From the NCBI GenBank assembly GCA_012861695.1, contig JAAOOA010000086.1, positions 4,299,293-4,363,292 on the forward strand: DNA of 64,000 bases. Reading direction: 5' to 3'. This document shows, piece by piece, positions 12,418 through 41,878 of the stretch. The position numbers were made by a program, and so were the translations under genes. Each line of letters opens with the position of its first letter. The stretch's first letter is position 1. The notes below the pieces were generated by a model. That model made no database searches. It was not told where the DNA came from and was given only the letters and a program-made list of their open reading frames with translations. This DNA is from Trematomus loennbergii (taxonomy: Eukaryota; Chordata; Actinopteri; Perciformes; Nototheniidae).

Positions 12418-15400
12418 CACTCAGTCAATCAGCTGAATTGAGCAGGATATAATTGACCGACTGACCCTGCAGGAACAGAACTCTGCTGACACCAGGATGG
12501 GGAGTAATTGTACAACACTTTTTAACTTTCTGGACTGATTTATTAGCTTGAACAATAACTATGCTGTCTGTTGGAAACTTATCACAATATTTAGTGTTTA
12601 TTAATACACAGCTAGTCAGTTTTCTTTAAACAAAAAGTGTTATCTCTCTATTTCAGCATTTTGATCAATATCATATTTCATTAATTTGGTCCATCTTCAT
12701 GTTTTGATTGTTTTACTTTATAGTCATTCTTCGTTTCCCACATAGTTTTTCTTTGGTTGATTTCTTTAAAACACATTGAAGCTGCTTTATTAAAAAGCGA
12801 TGCAAAAGGTTATTAAATAGGGTGATTTAAATCAAATGTGTTATTTGCCTGTGCAGGTAAAAGTAATGGCCCAGAAACATTAGCATGTATTCATTCATTC
12901 ATTTGGAAGCTACTTGATTGTACAGGAATTTAATTGATTAAATTGTATGAACTTGTACTTTTAATTGAACATGCTAGCTTGCCGACAGAACTAGCCCTGA
13001 CGTGTTCCGCGGCATGGCAGTTAGCTTGTTTGTTACTTTAGTTTGGTAACCAGACCAGCTTCACCTAATCCACACAGATGTGAGGAAATGCAGCCAGAGA
13101 AGTGTTGAGTTCAGCTTTTACATTTTTTTGTGATCAAATGTTTTGTTTAATGTTCCGTTCCTGTTGGATGGAGATTGAAGATAATGTTGATTTAAAACGT
13201 CCATACGAACCAAGGCAAGGCATGCGCACTTCATAATTAAATACCTGCATATACATGTAATCTCATCAAAAAAAAAGAACTGTTTTCGTCTTTTGCATTT
13301 GCTCTTTTCACTAAAATAAACATGATTTAAATCAATCATGGCTTTAATATGCTGCAGTTAAGGACACTCTTATCTGATTGGGCCCTATTTTGTGATTCCG
13401 ACTGGAAACTCCAGCTTCATGTGTCAGTGAAGACTTGTCCAGGCAGCGTGTTGGCACAGGGAGGAATACCATCATGTTAAATCAGATCCCATTACTCAGC
13501 ACTTTTGGTTGAAATGATCATCTTCCCTTTGTTCCCCGCTGCATCTCGCCTCATTTTAAAGCTCTGGTTTCTAAGCCTGAGGCTGGGTCCCGACACGAAG
13601 TCACCACAGACAGAAAGGACCATTGTTAGGTTACTACCATCTTTAAATATCATTTCTGTTGAACTCATTTGAAAATCCAGGCTCTTTAGAATCTAAACAT
13701 AATACATAATAATAGTACATGATACATATAATGATACAAAATAAGATTTGATTGCCTGAAGAAGTCTTGATGCCAAAACACATCACAGTCTGTTTATCCA
13801 AGTCTAACCTAACAATGCTATTACAATAAAGTCATTTTAATTGTTTAAATTGTCTAGATATCCATATCTGAAAAACATCTCAAATCCTTTTGGATCCTAC
13901 CCAAACAATGTTGGTTAACACAAATATTGTCTCAAATTGCTTTTCATATTCTGCCTACTGCCTATGTTTAAGTTGCAGAAATACACCATTGCACATATAT
14001 CTAGTGTTCATTTTAGCTTTCCATGCATCTTGCTACTGACCACACCTACTTTTGCCGTGATGTTGCTGCAGGCAGGACTGCACCTTTGAAACTGGGAATG
14101 GCCAATACTGTAATAATGGCTAATGTGTGTCCTATGAGGCCACTGCAGTACAGCTATATGTTAATAGGAAGGAACTGAATACAGTCTGAGCACACAGTGA
14201 CCTGGGAGACTGCTGTTGGTTGGTGTGAAACCAAAAGGCAGAATAAAACGGAAAACATTCTTATTTTAGCCAAACCATGATGTTTTACTAAACCTAACAA
14301 AGTCAATTTGTCTGCTTCATCTCACATTGTTAACCATGTGTTTATACTTCCTGGAGGAAAACAAATGTCAGTCACAAAGGGTCATGTAAAGTCGAGAAAC
14401 CGGGCTTCCAGCTGCCCATGCAGCACCAGGGCGAAATGTGCTAATGTGTTCAACAATGTGTCAGTCTTTAGTCTTTTGTTGATGTTCTGCATTGATGATG
14501 TACAAATGATGTCACGGTAGGCTTTGTTGGACAAATGTTGTACTGATACAAAGGTAAGAAACCATGTGATGTATTTTTGTTGAAACATGTTCTCCAGATA
14601 GCGTTTCTTGGCACTAGCAACAAAAACATAGCAATTCTGAATAATATTAGCCTTTAAAAGCGCAATGGAGCTCTGCGGGTGATCGTCTGCCGTTTGTGAA
14701 ATCAGCCTGGACTGATGCAGAAGAACAACATCTTATTTCTCAAAGGAGCACAGCAGAGAGGAGGAGGGAGAAGATGGGATGTAACACCTCCTAAAGTGAG
14801 AAGAGAGGAGGAAGATGGAGGGAAAAGATGAGGAACTGAGAGAGAAGGGTCAGCAGTGTAAGGGAAGGAAAAGAGAGAAGAGGAGGATGATGTGTGAAAA
14901 GAGTGAAGTGAGGATGGTGGAGATAGATGGCGTGAAGGAGGAGTAGAGGAAAGGAGAGTGTGTTTGGAGCAAGAGACATCAGTGGTGAGAAAAGTCAGTA
15001 TATCAGCCCCAAATGTTCTTGTGAAACCCTAAAGGAACACTTTAACATGTCTTGTGGATTCTACAAACGATGAAGCCACCATGATGCGGAGGACGTGGAG
15101 CATAGACTTTATATTGGAAGATGACGTAGTCACAGTGATGTCACCATTGGTTTGTGGACTACGGTTCTGAAGCCAGAAGCTTTGCGGTTTCCGCCACCAT
15201 CTTGTGTTTTTGGAAACGGAAGTGACACAAGAGGGTGGAGCTAAGAACAATGGAATGCTGAACAACACTTTTTTAAGAGACTAAAATGTTGCAGTTTACT
15301 TTCATGAACAGAAATTGCACTTCAAAAGGTAATAGTTCTAATATGACAACGCAGATAACACCCACACCATATATCATCCTGTTATTGACATGTCAATCAC

Positions 15401-15844
15401 AGCCTTTCCCTAAAGAATACCCTGCTTTATCATCTAAATGGGATCATAACTTACGTAACGAACATCATGCTGTATTGAAGAAGACCATAAACAAGCAAGA
15501 CCCAAAACTCACTGAGGTGATAAATAGGATGAAAAGTACAATCATTTTCTCATAGATCTATACAGACTTCTTTCTGCAACCATTGGATCACCCTCTACTG
15601 GCCATTCAAATGAATGCAGGTTTAAGGCACTCCTGCATTGGCTTTTCTTTTACCCCCTTCCACTGAAGTGTTTGCAGGGCAGGTTCGGAGCCATTGGCCG
15701 ATTGCGAACCAGCTTTTCGTGTTTCGCGTACTGCAGCACAAATTGAACTAACTGAGAACCAATAACAACAATAGGGACCTATAACAGAACTGATTTCAGT
15801 ATAAGAGGACATGCGGTTTCTGCTTGGATTGATACCACTGACCT
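12418..15844. other. no gene seen
   Basis: AT-rich, with the purine tract at 14745. The stretch 15100-15260 (gatgacgtagtcacagtgat; tttccgccaccatcttgtg) looks like an old interspersed repeat. Confidence 0.45.
14745..14965 (+). repeat. purine-rich (GA/GGA) tract
   Basis: About 220 bases dominated by G and A on the + strand (gaggaggaagatggagggaa and similar). No gene is seen. Confidence 0.8.
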
Positions 15845-16460
15845 TTAAGACCCTGTTTACATGGAGACGGTTCGTGTTGTATCTGCTACTTTTCTCTTTC
15901 GTATAGCCCGTTCGTTCACACCAGGCCGTAACGGAACCGCGGAAACGGACCCCTCAAACGATAACGGGTCCCAAGGTGGGTAGATCTGCGGACGGAACGC
16001 TCTGGGGGGCCAAACGGCTCCGTGTGTACGTCCTATACGATAATTTCCTGATAACAATGAAGCCATAGCCCAACCTCTCCCCACCTCTGCTGCTCACTGC
16101 TGTAGCATGGTCAGTAGCTACTGCTAGTGCTACTGACCATGCTACAGATGTTAGTGCAAATCTACAGCTCCTCTACCACAACCATCAGCAACAAGTGGAC
16201 ATGGAGAACTACATGAACTACATGTTGCTAAATCCACCGCGGAGCATAAACAGATGGGCATCCATGGCAACCATGTTCGGGGGGTCTTCTTCGCTGCTTT
16301 TTGTGCCACTTACCGGCATATGTACTACAGCGTCTCCAGCAGGTCGAGCGGTCTCGTGTGAACGGACAAGTTTCTTGAGCCGATACCATGTGAACTGAAG
16401 ACTTTTTTGATATTGAATTCGGTTCGTTCTCCGCTTAGTTTCCGTGTAAACGGAGTCTAA
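15845..16460 (+). mobile_element. inverted-repeat element, family D-related copy
   Basis: Ends ttaagaccctgtttacatgg and tccgtttacacgga-type (right end tccgtgtaaacggagtctaa). The interior matches 58870-60046. A perfect 19-bp inverted repeat sits inside at 16100-16147. Confidence 0.72.
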
Positions 16461-19214
16461 ATCTGCAGGTCTACAACTTTACTAGAACAATAACAAAAAC
16501 TGTCCAAAACTTTTTTTATGTGTCCCCCATCGATAATTACCTAAATTGATGGTGAACACAAGCGGTAAACCAGGTCCACCATCAATAACCCATATATATA
16601 TTACGTCTAACAAGGACATAATATATTGCTACATTGATGCCTAGAAAAACTACAAGGGCAATAGCACAGCACAGATCTACCAAAAGACCTTTTCTGCTAA
16701 GCTAAAGAGAGTGAAAACATATTTTTGGATCCGGCCCACGATGGCTTCTTACTTGGCCCATGCTACACCCTTCCACCAATGGAAATCACATTACTAGTTT
16801 TCCGTAATCAAGATGTAAAGAGATAAACAAACCGAAAAGAAACCATAATCTCCTTGGAGACAGTAATCAAACAGATTTTGATGTCTGACTTGAGCATTTA
16901 TGCCTGAAATGTTTCCAGACAGTGTTCAAGAGACTTTCTGTACGTCTTTACTCTTCAGTGTCCGTCAGATTAAGATTTAAACATTCTCAGCAGCTTGTCT
17001 ATCTTCATCAACAATAAACAAACCATCCTGGCCACATTCACAGTGTTATTGTATCTCCCTTTACTGATGGTCTTCTTGTGCTGAGGAAGGGTTGCTCTTA
17101 GTTGCTGCACATGTTTGAGGTTATTGGGAGGCTGAAGAGAGAGGAGAGAAAATGGGGAAAGTGTGAGAGGAGGATTTGCAGGAGGAGAGAGGACATGTGG
17201 AGAGAGGGAAGAGCAGAGGAGAGGAAGAGGTGTCAGTGGTGCAATGCAGTGCTCACCACCCCACCCAGACACATACTCACATGTATACTATACTTATGGG
17301 GACACTTCATACATGCCTTAGGTCAAAAAACACCCTAAAGAGTAATTCAGTATACATTTATTCATATGAAACACTGATATACAAATAAAAATACTATCCG
17401 ATAGGGTTGTAACTAAAGATTATTCCCCTAATCTATTAATCTGCAGATTATTCACATTAGTGAAAAATGTCAATTCAAGTTTCTCAAAGTCCAAGGATAA
17501 ATCTATAGATGTCTTTTTGTGTCAGTCCAAAATCCAAAGATATTTACTTTAATATCATATAAAATAGGGAATAGCAGGACAATATAATATTTGAGTGATT
17601 GAAAATAGTATTCTCTGACAATTTTGCATGGAAAAACGGAAACAAAAAAATCTACTTTTATCCAAAAAGTCTATCGTCAAATACTGTTAAAGAAAGGTAC
17701 GAAATCCAAAATATATACAATATAAGGATGTATAGAGGTTGGATTGTATGAACCTTGCATGCAGTTAAGAAGGTCTTCAGAAGTATGCTAACACAAACAT
17801 TAGCGTGTGTTGGAGTGGAGTGTGTTGTTAATCCTCCAGGATGACAGGCTGAGGTCCGGTGAACTTTCCCCCAGGAGGGAGTGCTCTGTCTGGGGGAGAG
17901 AGAGGACGACCATCTGGCCCCTCCGGGAGCTCTCAAACTGCCTCCACCCTGCTGGAGTGTCCTTTAGCAAGGGACACATTTAGAAGTCCCTGTCAGCTTC
18001 AGGGCTGCTGTTCTGGAAACTAAATCTAACCTCCTAATTTGTAACCTCTACTTAAAGTTATCAAACCTCTTATTTGTTGTCCCTCTTTCCTCCTGTAACT
18101 AATGACTATAATGTTTATCAAGTTTGTATACAAGTCTCTCTCCACTCTGTTATAGAATTTTAGAGGGAGTAATATTTAAAGGGGCCCTATTCAGCTCACT
18201 CTCAGGTTCATATCAGTATGTAGTGTCTCTCCTGTGACATGTCTCCATGCTTTAATGTTCAGAAAGCTCTTTATTTTTCTCATACTGCCTGTGCTGCAGC
18301 ACCTCTTTTCACCCTCTGTCTGAAACCAGAGCCCAGTCTGCTCTGATTGGTTAGCTGGCCAGCTCTATTGGGATTGGTTAACCGCCTAGAAATGTCCCGA
18401 ACCTTAGCCTAAGAAGTACAATGTGTTGGAGCACTAGCCAATAGGAGATGGAGTGTTACATAGTGATGTCACTATGTTACAGGAGTAAACAAAGGAGTCC
18501 AATGGAGGTATTTCAGGCAGGGGGGGGGGAAGTGTGTGAGAGAAACTCCCTCTGGAGGGAACACAGGGATTTTAGACTTTGCAGACCATTTACATGCCCA
18601 GAAACCTATATAACACACTACAGGGAAGGGGACACAATAAAAGCATAATAGGGCCTCTTTAGGAACATTAAAACACATTTTACCGTACTTTGTGTATTGT
18701 CCAACAGATTCACAGATCATTTTAAGGCGTAATTAGCTGAAACATTTATTACAACTTCTTAGGGAGGCAACTTTTACCTTTTATTGCTGTAGCCTTTAGT
18801 TAATGTGATTCTGGTGCAAGTGTTCTGATTGAGTTGTGACTTCAAGGGAAAAGTTAACCTTTTTTGCTTTTTTACAAAATGAAAATGTAAAATTGTGAGT
18901 ACAGTCACGTGCATGTCTAAGAGAGGCTTTCAGTTGTGATTGAGTTGGTGTAGTCAAAACTCATATCGAGGCTACATATGTACTTGTTCTTGCTGTTTCC
19001 CGTATGACTTCTTTATCCGTGTTCATCTCAATGAGTGAACTTGTTTCATGATTTCAGACTTCAGAATATAAGCAAAGATATGTTTTTAATTGTGCAATTT
19101 TATCAATCTCAGTTTCATTTTTAAGCGTTTTAACCCATTAAAAAAGAGCTTCCAGAAGGCAGCAGGCACAGTTTGACACATTTGTCTGACAGATTGTCTC
19201 CCTCTTGTTTCCAG
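16461..19214. other. no gene seen apart from the 18176 MITE
   Basis: Ordinary AT-rich sequence immediately upstream of the first recognised mtss1 exon; presumed intron. Confidence 0.5.
18176..18661 (+). mobile_element. TTAA-type MITE, family B copy 1
   Basis: Starts ttaaaggggccctattcagc and ends gcataatagggcctctttag. The interior has atatcagtatgtagtgtctc and two ATTGG boxes at 18346 and 18373. Same TIR core as family A, different interior. Confidence 0.82.
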
Positions 19215-35648
<16,434 letters not shown>

Positions 35649-36600
35649 GACTCTGAAGGGGACTCAGCCAATGACCTGGCTGCGTTTAGCAAAGATGCTC
35701 TTAGAGGGACACTAAATGGTTATTAATTAAAGTAAACATCAACAACTTTGACATCAATGGACGCAGAGGATAGGAGGAAGTGGCCTAGCGACACTGATCA
35801 AGGATCAGATTTGAAATGACTCAAAACATCTTCTGAGGGATATTTGATCATGCTGAAATGAGCTGAAAAATTGCCACCATCACCTTTTGCCAAACAGAGT
35901 TTTAGGTATCAGAGCTCCTATGTAGATGGTTTGATATCTCTCTGCTAACTGATGCAAAGGGAATCTATCAAACTCATTTGGGTAAAATATTCAAGTTTCT
36001 CTTCCAGATTTAGAATTGATCCAACAACAATGTATCAATGGTGTTGTTCAGGCCAACAATTCCACCATATTGCCACATTTACCTGACTGAAGCACTTCTC
36101 CCCTACAAGGTTTAAAACTGTCACTATTGCCCTTGACTGAGGATACTGGTGCTGATCCGAGATCAGTTCCCCTGGGCAACTTCAGTACATAAGAGGAAAG
36201 ATGTGAAAGGACATCCTTGTGTAAGGAGTTGTACAAGAAGATTCTTGTAGCAAAAATGAATTAATGAAACATCACGTAAATGTTAATGTGTGTAGTATTG
36301 GGAAGGAAGGAAAGAAGTGGAAGTGGTAACAGCGAGCTGGAAGGTGTGATGGAGTATTTTCAAAAGATCAAATCATTATTTGTATGTACATATTCATATT
36401 TCCGTGTGTTTGTACCTTTTGTTCGTCATTCGCTCCTTTTACATCCCCATAGTCTCCCATTTCACTTGAAGGTGCCAAAAAGCCTGTGGGCTGAATTTAA
36501 CTTAAATATTCTCTATTTAAATGAAATGATGCTGGATTCTGTTTGTCTGTATAAACATAGAGAATAAAGAGTGACTGACAGAAGAATTGAGCATTGACAC
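35649..36600 (+). other. mtss1: mtss1 3' untranslated region (proximal part, inferred)
   Basis: Follows the stop and has no coding signal. An AATAAA at 36563-36568 (agaataaaga) is a possible polyadenylation signal. Others occur at about 36886 and farther on, so the real 3' end is not fixed. Confidence 0.45.
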
Positions 36601-37850
36601 AAACTGAAAGTATTTGTATATGTTAGGGTAGCATATTAAAGTAGTGTGTACCCCTCACAGCTAATGTGGTACAGTTATTAAAGCCACCGTCAGTAGATGA
36701 ACCTGCGTGTTCTTAAAGTGTGCCCCAGTATACACAATCAGCTTCTAAATGATGTGTAGTACCAGCAGTGGATATACTCCGTGTGGATAGTAGCACATCA
36801 GGAACTGTGGAGCCTGCAACGTGCTAGATGAAGTCTGCTGTTAGCTGTGCAAAAAGATGTATACATTTCAATTAAATAAATAGATGAAAGCTATAACAAC
36901 TATTTGAAAGAACTCCTGCAGACAGACAGGATGTGACACGTTGTTGGCCTCCAGGTTCTCTAACCCCTCTGTGCCTGTTCAACCTTTAACATGTTGCTAA
37001 TCTACAGCTACGTAGCAACGTTGTGTTAGCATACTACTATAGTAATCAGAGTAATGTGGATCAGTGTATTGGTCTGTAGAGAAGCCAGTGTGGGGTATTC
37101 AGCTTGCTCAGATGCTAACAGTTGTGGATGAGGTTAGCATTGGGAGAGTGTGCTGCAGTTATCTGGATTACAGCATGTTATAAGTATGACACCTTTAATG
37201 AGGGGTTGCCAACAGTCTCAGGCTGGCACAAGCAACATGGATGTACTGACATGTTTTGATGGTTGGGAGAACAAATGACAGGATCATCAATCATAAAAAG
37301 TATATTTTGTACTACAAGCTATACTCAAATATGAAATTCAGTAACTGTTAGTTCACTTTCCCGATACAGGCACCACTATAACGTGTGCATTTGCTTGGAA
37401 AGGAAACAGGTAGGACATATAAACTGGTATTCAATTCAGCCTGCTTTAGTCCTGAAGTGAGTTCATCAAGGGTTTGAGACTGGCAGCCACGATGGAGGTC
37501 TTTAGTTGAAAGGACATCTTACATGTGTCATGCTGCTAGCATTGTACACAGTGGGGGAATCAAACTTGGTATATGTACTCAAGTTCTGTTCAAAATTGTA
37601 CTTGAGAATTTCCCTTCTAGCTACCCACAATCATTGATGCTGAAATTACCCATTCTACATAGTGAGTGCTTTTAATGAATAATATTTAAAATTGTACCTT
37701 TTTAATTAATAAGTAATTATAATGTTGACAAAGACACTGAATTTCTATTATTTATAAATTTGGTATTTAAATAAACCAATTTCGACACTAGCCAATGTAG
37801 TATTATTCAGCACTGTAACGTTCATTACATGACATGTCACGTCACTTGTT

Positions 37851-38008
37851 AGATGCACATACATTCAGTACTGTGGACAATCCCCACAGGAGCAATTTGG
37901 GGTGAAGTGTCTCCAGGGAAACACCGACATACTGACTGCAGTGGGACTCGAACTTGCTACCCCTGATTCAAAGTCCAGCACTCTATCCACTTAGCCACAG
38001 CCGCCCCT
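37851..38008 (-). repeat. tRNA-derived SINE, copy 3 (inverted)
   Basis: On the minus strand it starts ggggcggctgtggctaagtg and carries agttcgagtccc (B box) and caaattgctcctgtgggg. It lies between the mtss1 and tmem65 3' ends. Confidence 0.75.
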
Positions 38009-38942
38009 ACACACGTTCAACAAACACTGAACATAGTCCAGATGCAGTACAACAAAGTCTGTTAGCTATCAGATCCATACACCTCTCTCCTCCAGATCTC
38101 CATCATGGCTCCAGATGGTTCAACCTCTGACCCCACTGAGAATCCTCTGTTCAAACAGACGGTTACAACTACTGCTGTTCACTGATATTCATGTACAACT
38201 GCGACAAATATATAACCCTGTAACGGCTTGTATTACTAGATGTCAAATAGCCCGATGAGTTGAACCAACTTGTGTCAGTGGGTGATTATCGTACCAAGCT
38301 GGAGTAGATGAACCTTCCCTGTTGCTAATGAATAGTTACTGTTGATAGAGTGCCATCACAAGTCCAATTATTTATTCATTTGTTTTCACTCATGTTTCCG
38401 TGGCTTTACACGTTTTTTAAAACTCAAAACCTGTCCCGTTGAGCATATAAAACATATTACCAAGTGTATTTAATATGCATGTCTTTTTTTAGTTGAACAA
38501 AGGATTTAATGGTCTGCTTTTTTCTACTGGAAACATTTTTTCCTTTACTTTTTCTTCTACTAGATGCATTTTAGAGGCCGTCTTTTGATGCTGCATTTCC
38601 CCACAGGGGTCAGAAATGTTTCAGATGTAGTGTGACAGCAGTTTGACTCCCTGGATGAAGACTGAAGCCGGTCTGTTTTATATCCATTTTCATTTTCCAA
38701 CGCAGGTTACCAATACAATCGTGTAGCTGACGCGATGAAAAGCGTATGAAGCTGAATGTTCCAGCCTGTCAGGACTCAGTAACTGTGTGTGATGCTAACA
38801 CACACCGAGGAGTACAGAAGTGATTCACCATCAAACCCATTAGTAAAATAAGTTATTCTCAATGTCAAACTATTTGACAAGATTGAGCCACTTGAGAATA
38901 TCTGGCCAGATAAAGTTAGATCAGAAACACTTCCAGTCGTGT

Positions 38943-38943
<1 letters not shown>

Positions 38944-38975
<32 letters not shown>
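38944..38975 (+). repeat. (GT)n microsatellite
   Basis: About 16 GT units in the mtss1 to tmem65 intergenic stretch. Confidence 0.95.
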
Positions 38976-38976
<1 letters not shown>

Positions 38977-41161
38977 AATTTGCCAAATTTCCTACAGTAT
39001 ATGCTAAATGATGCCCTGGGTTTTTATTTTCACCGTTTCATTTGAACTACTTGTTTCACAGGTAAAATATTAAACATGTGGGAGAAGTTGTGACTTGATG
39101 CAGCTTCCTTCTTTTCACGTAAACTCTAAAATGATGTTATAACGTTTGGGAGTGTAAGTGGGAATGAGCAGTTTTGAAATGAAAAGTAGATCCTGTTCAA
39201 CATACAGTATCATGGTGTTGGGTGGGGCGTTGTGTTACATGATCACAGTTTTGGGGGATGTCATTACCACCTTTCCAACGGCTGAGCCAAGACATTTATT
39301 ATTAAAACCTGAGGGCCACAGAGTTTGGAGGAGGAGATCAAAGGACATCATTTGAGACTAATAGGAAGTCAAGTATTAAAGCCCCAAACAACAAATGACT
39401 GCATTACCCAGAAGGCATCAGACTTCTCTGTTACTGCCACACACAGACCTGTCTCTAAAGTCATGTTTTTTATTTTCTTACTGGGCGACCTGTTCCTTTC
39501 CCTCTGGCTCTGAGGACCCTGTGTTTGTGTTTGATGCTCACTTCCTGGATCCTAACTGTCTCCTGTTTTCTATGTATACTCGCTGTTTTGGCTAAATAAT
39601 AAAATCGTAGCATACGATGTGCATCTTATGACTTGGAACGCGTTTTGTTTTTTCCTTACTCTCCAACATGCCACTGATCTGTATTATAGTTTACTTTTTC
39701 AATTAAAATGATATATCCCAAGGCTGGAGAAGGCAACATTTAGTTTAAATATGAGCTTATGGATTGTTATATTAATAGATTACCGTTTAACTTCTGTCCA
39801 ACAGATATGAATTGTAGTGAGATATACAGTATTGTGTGTGTCAATTTATAAACTTAGAAAATACTTTTAGAGTCAGTTGTTGTTCAATTCTTAAATAAAG
39901 ACCTGTTGAACAAAAAAGCCAAAAACATATGTAAAGGGTTAACATGATTCTCTCCTGCCAGTCACTCTAATCTGTACATTAGTGTAAGTAGAAAGATCTC
40001 AGCCTGACGATTGATTTAGTAAGAACATTATGTAAGATGGTTGAAGAAGTAACGGAAAGTGTGTTTTTTCTTTTAATCCTAATACAAATGTAATGTGTCA
40101 ACATAGAGATGTTTTGGGACTGGCAATACTTTTGTAGTTAGAGTAGAGTTCATGAAGTGAGAACACTTTGAGGAGGCTGTTTAGGGCAGGACCTGAGATT
40201 AGACTCCGGGTTAATGTAGGGGGGGGGGGAAGTGGGAATATTTGAATTAGAGAGCCTTCATTAAAAAGACAGACAGATATAATCTTACATTGAATTTAGT
40301 CATGTGTTGTATTTAGAGGTAGCCTCACCTCAGCAATACTATCAGAAAGTATATTTTAGCAAAGGTCACTAAGAAACTCATGACTGAATAAACAAAAACT
40401 GAAGGTTAAAGGGATGTTTCCTCTTACAGTAGCTTTAGTGCTTTTCTTTATTTGGATTGTTTTGGTGTTGGAGCACATCCTTCTGCGCAGTGATGAGGAT
40501 GCTAGATGTACTTATCAGAACTTCATTTAGGAGCTGTTTACGTATAAGTTATTTGGCTTTTCATAATCATTTTCTGGGCTATTTGTGCACCACAAGCCAA
40601 ATGACATATTTGATTAGAGAGAGCAGACCAATATCTCCAACACTCTGTTACTCACATTAAACACTGTATTTACATGAATAGAACTACAGGTAAGAAAGAG
40701 CAACATCTATTTGTGATGTTGTGACGTTTCCCTTTTAGTGGGGAGAAAACCTGAAGTTAGTATTAAATGCTGTTTTTGACACGCAAATCTAAAACACTTC
40801 ATCAGCACTGTATGGGCACAATTTGAAAAGATTAGATTAATAGTAAGCAAATAAAAAAAACAATAGCAGTAATTAGTATATGATTTATTTAGATTAATAT
40901 GACATTTCAAATAATAAATGCACAAACTGTATTTTGTCATAATCTCACTTTTGAATTTATATTCTTTGTAAATATTTCTCTTTATTTGTTCATATTAAAT
41001 CGTTTTTGTAATTGTTCTATTTTTTCTCTTAAAATGTATTTCCTTTTAATGTGTTTATGTTGGCACCACCAAACACCGAAGCTAATACCTAATATGTTTA
41101 AACCTGGTTCTGATCCCATCATTTCAAGTAAGGAGCTGATCAAGAAAACCTTTTAGAGTCT

Positions 41162-41878
41162 TTAAAGGGGACTATCATGCAAAATGCACTTTTTGATGTC
41201 TTTTATACATAAATATGTGTCCCCGGTGTGTCGGGGAACTCACGCAGCGTCAGAAAATAAAACCCTCTCTTTTCCTCTGTACCCAAATCTCTAAAAACGG
41301 GGCTACAACGGAGCTGATCCAGATTTGCATCCGATATGACGTAATATCGGAAATGTAGGATGGCTTTACACCCTGTTTACAAAACAGTCGGGCATTGTTC
41401 CCAATCAGAAACAATGCCCGACTGTTTTGGACGTAATATGGTCGGTGCATGTTTACATTAGCATCGCTAACACTCAGAGCTAACCTGTACTGCACAGAGC
41501 ATGTGTGTGAAGAAGCAGGAAATAAAAAGGAACTCACCTTGCAACCGGCAAGAGAGAAAGCCTTTGAGCTCCATACTGTTTCAGAGATAATCCTTGATAA
41601 TCCATGATATGGCGTTTCATCACGGCAGTATTTAGTTTAGACCGTAGCTGCCGGGTCCGCATGAGCTCAGCCCCTTCCTTTTTTTTTTTTTTTAAGCTTT
41701 ATACCCAAATCAGCACTTTTGAAACAGGAAGTGAAGTAGGGGATATGAGGCATGGCTAGAATGGGTGATCCGTTTGGTATTTTGAGCAAAACACTTCATA
41801 GACATGTCTTTTATATATATATTTATATATCTGAGACCTATGCTATTGCCTAAAAATAGCGTGATAGGTCCACTTTAA
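41162..41878 (+). mobile_element. TTAA-type transposon, family A copy 3
   Basis: Ends ttaaaggggactatcatgc and gcgtgataggtccactttaa. Interior as in the other copies, plus a copy-specific perfect 20-bp fold-back at 41380-41429. Confidence 0.85.

Larger units (their letters stand above)
36601..41161. other. intergenic, no gene seen
   Basis: Contains the inverted SINE (37851) and a GT repeat (38944). AATAAA-like sites at 36886, 39597 and 39894 could end longer mtss1 transcripts. No coding signal. Confidence 0.5.
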
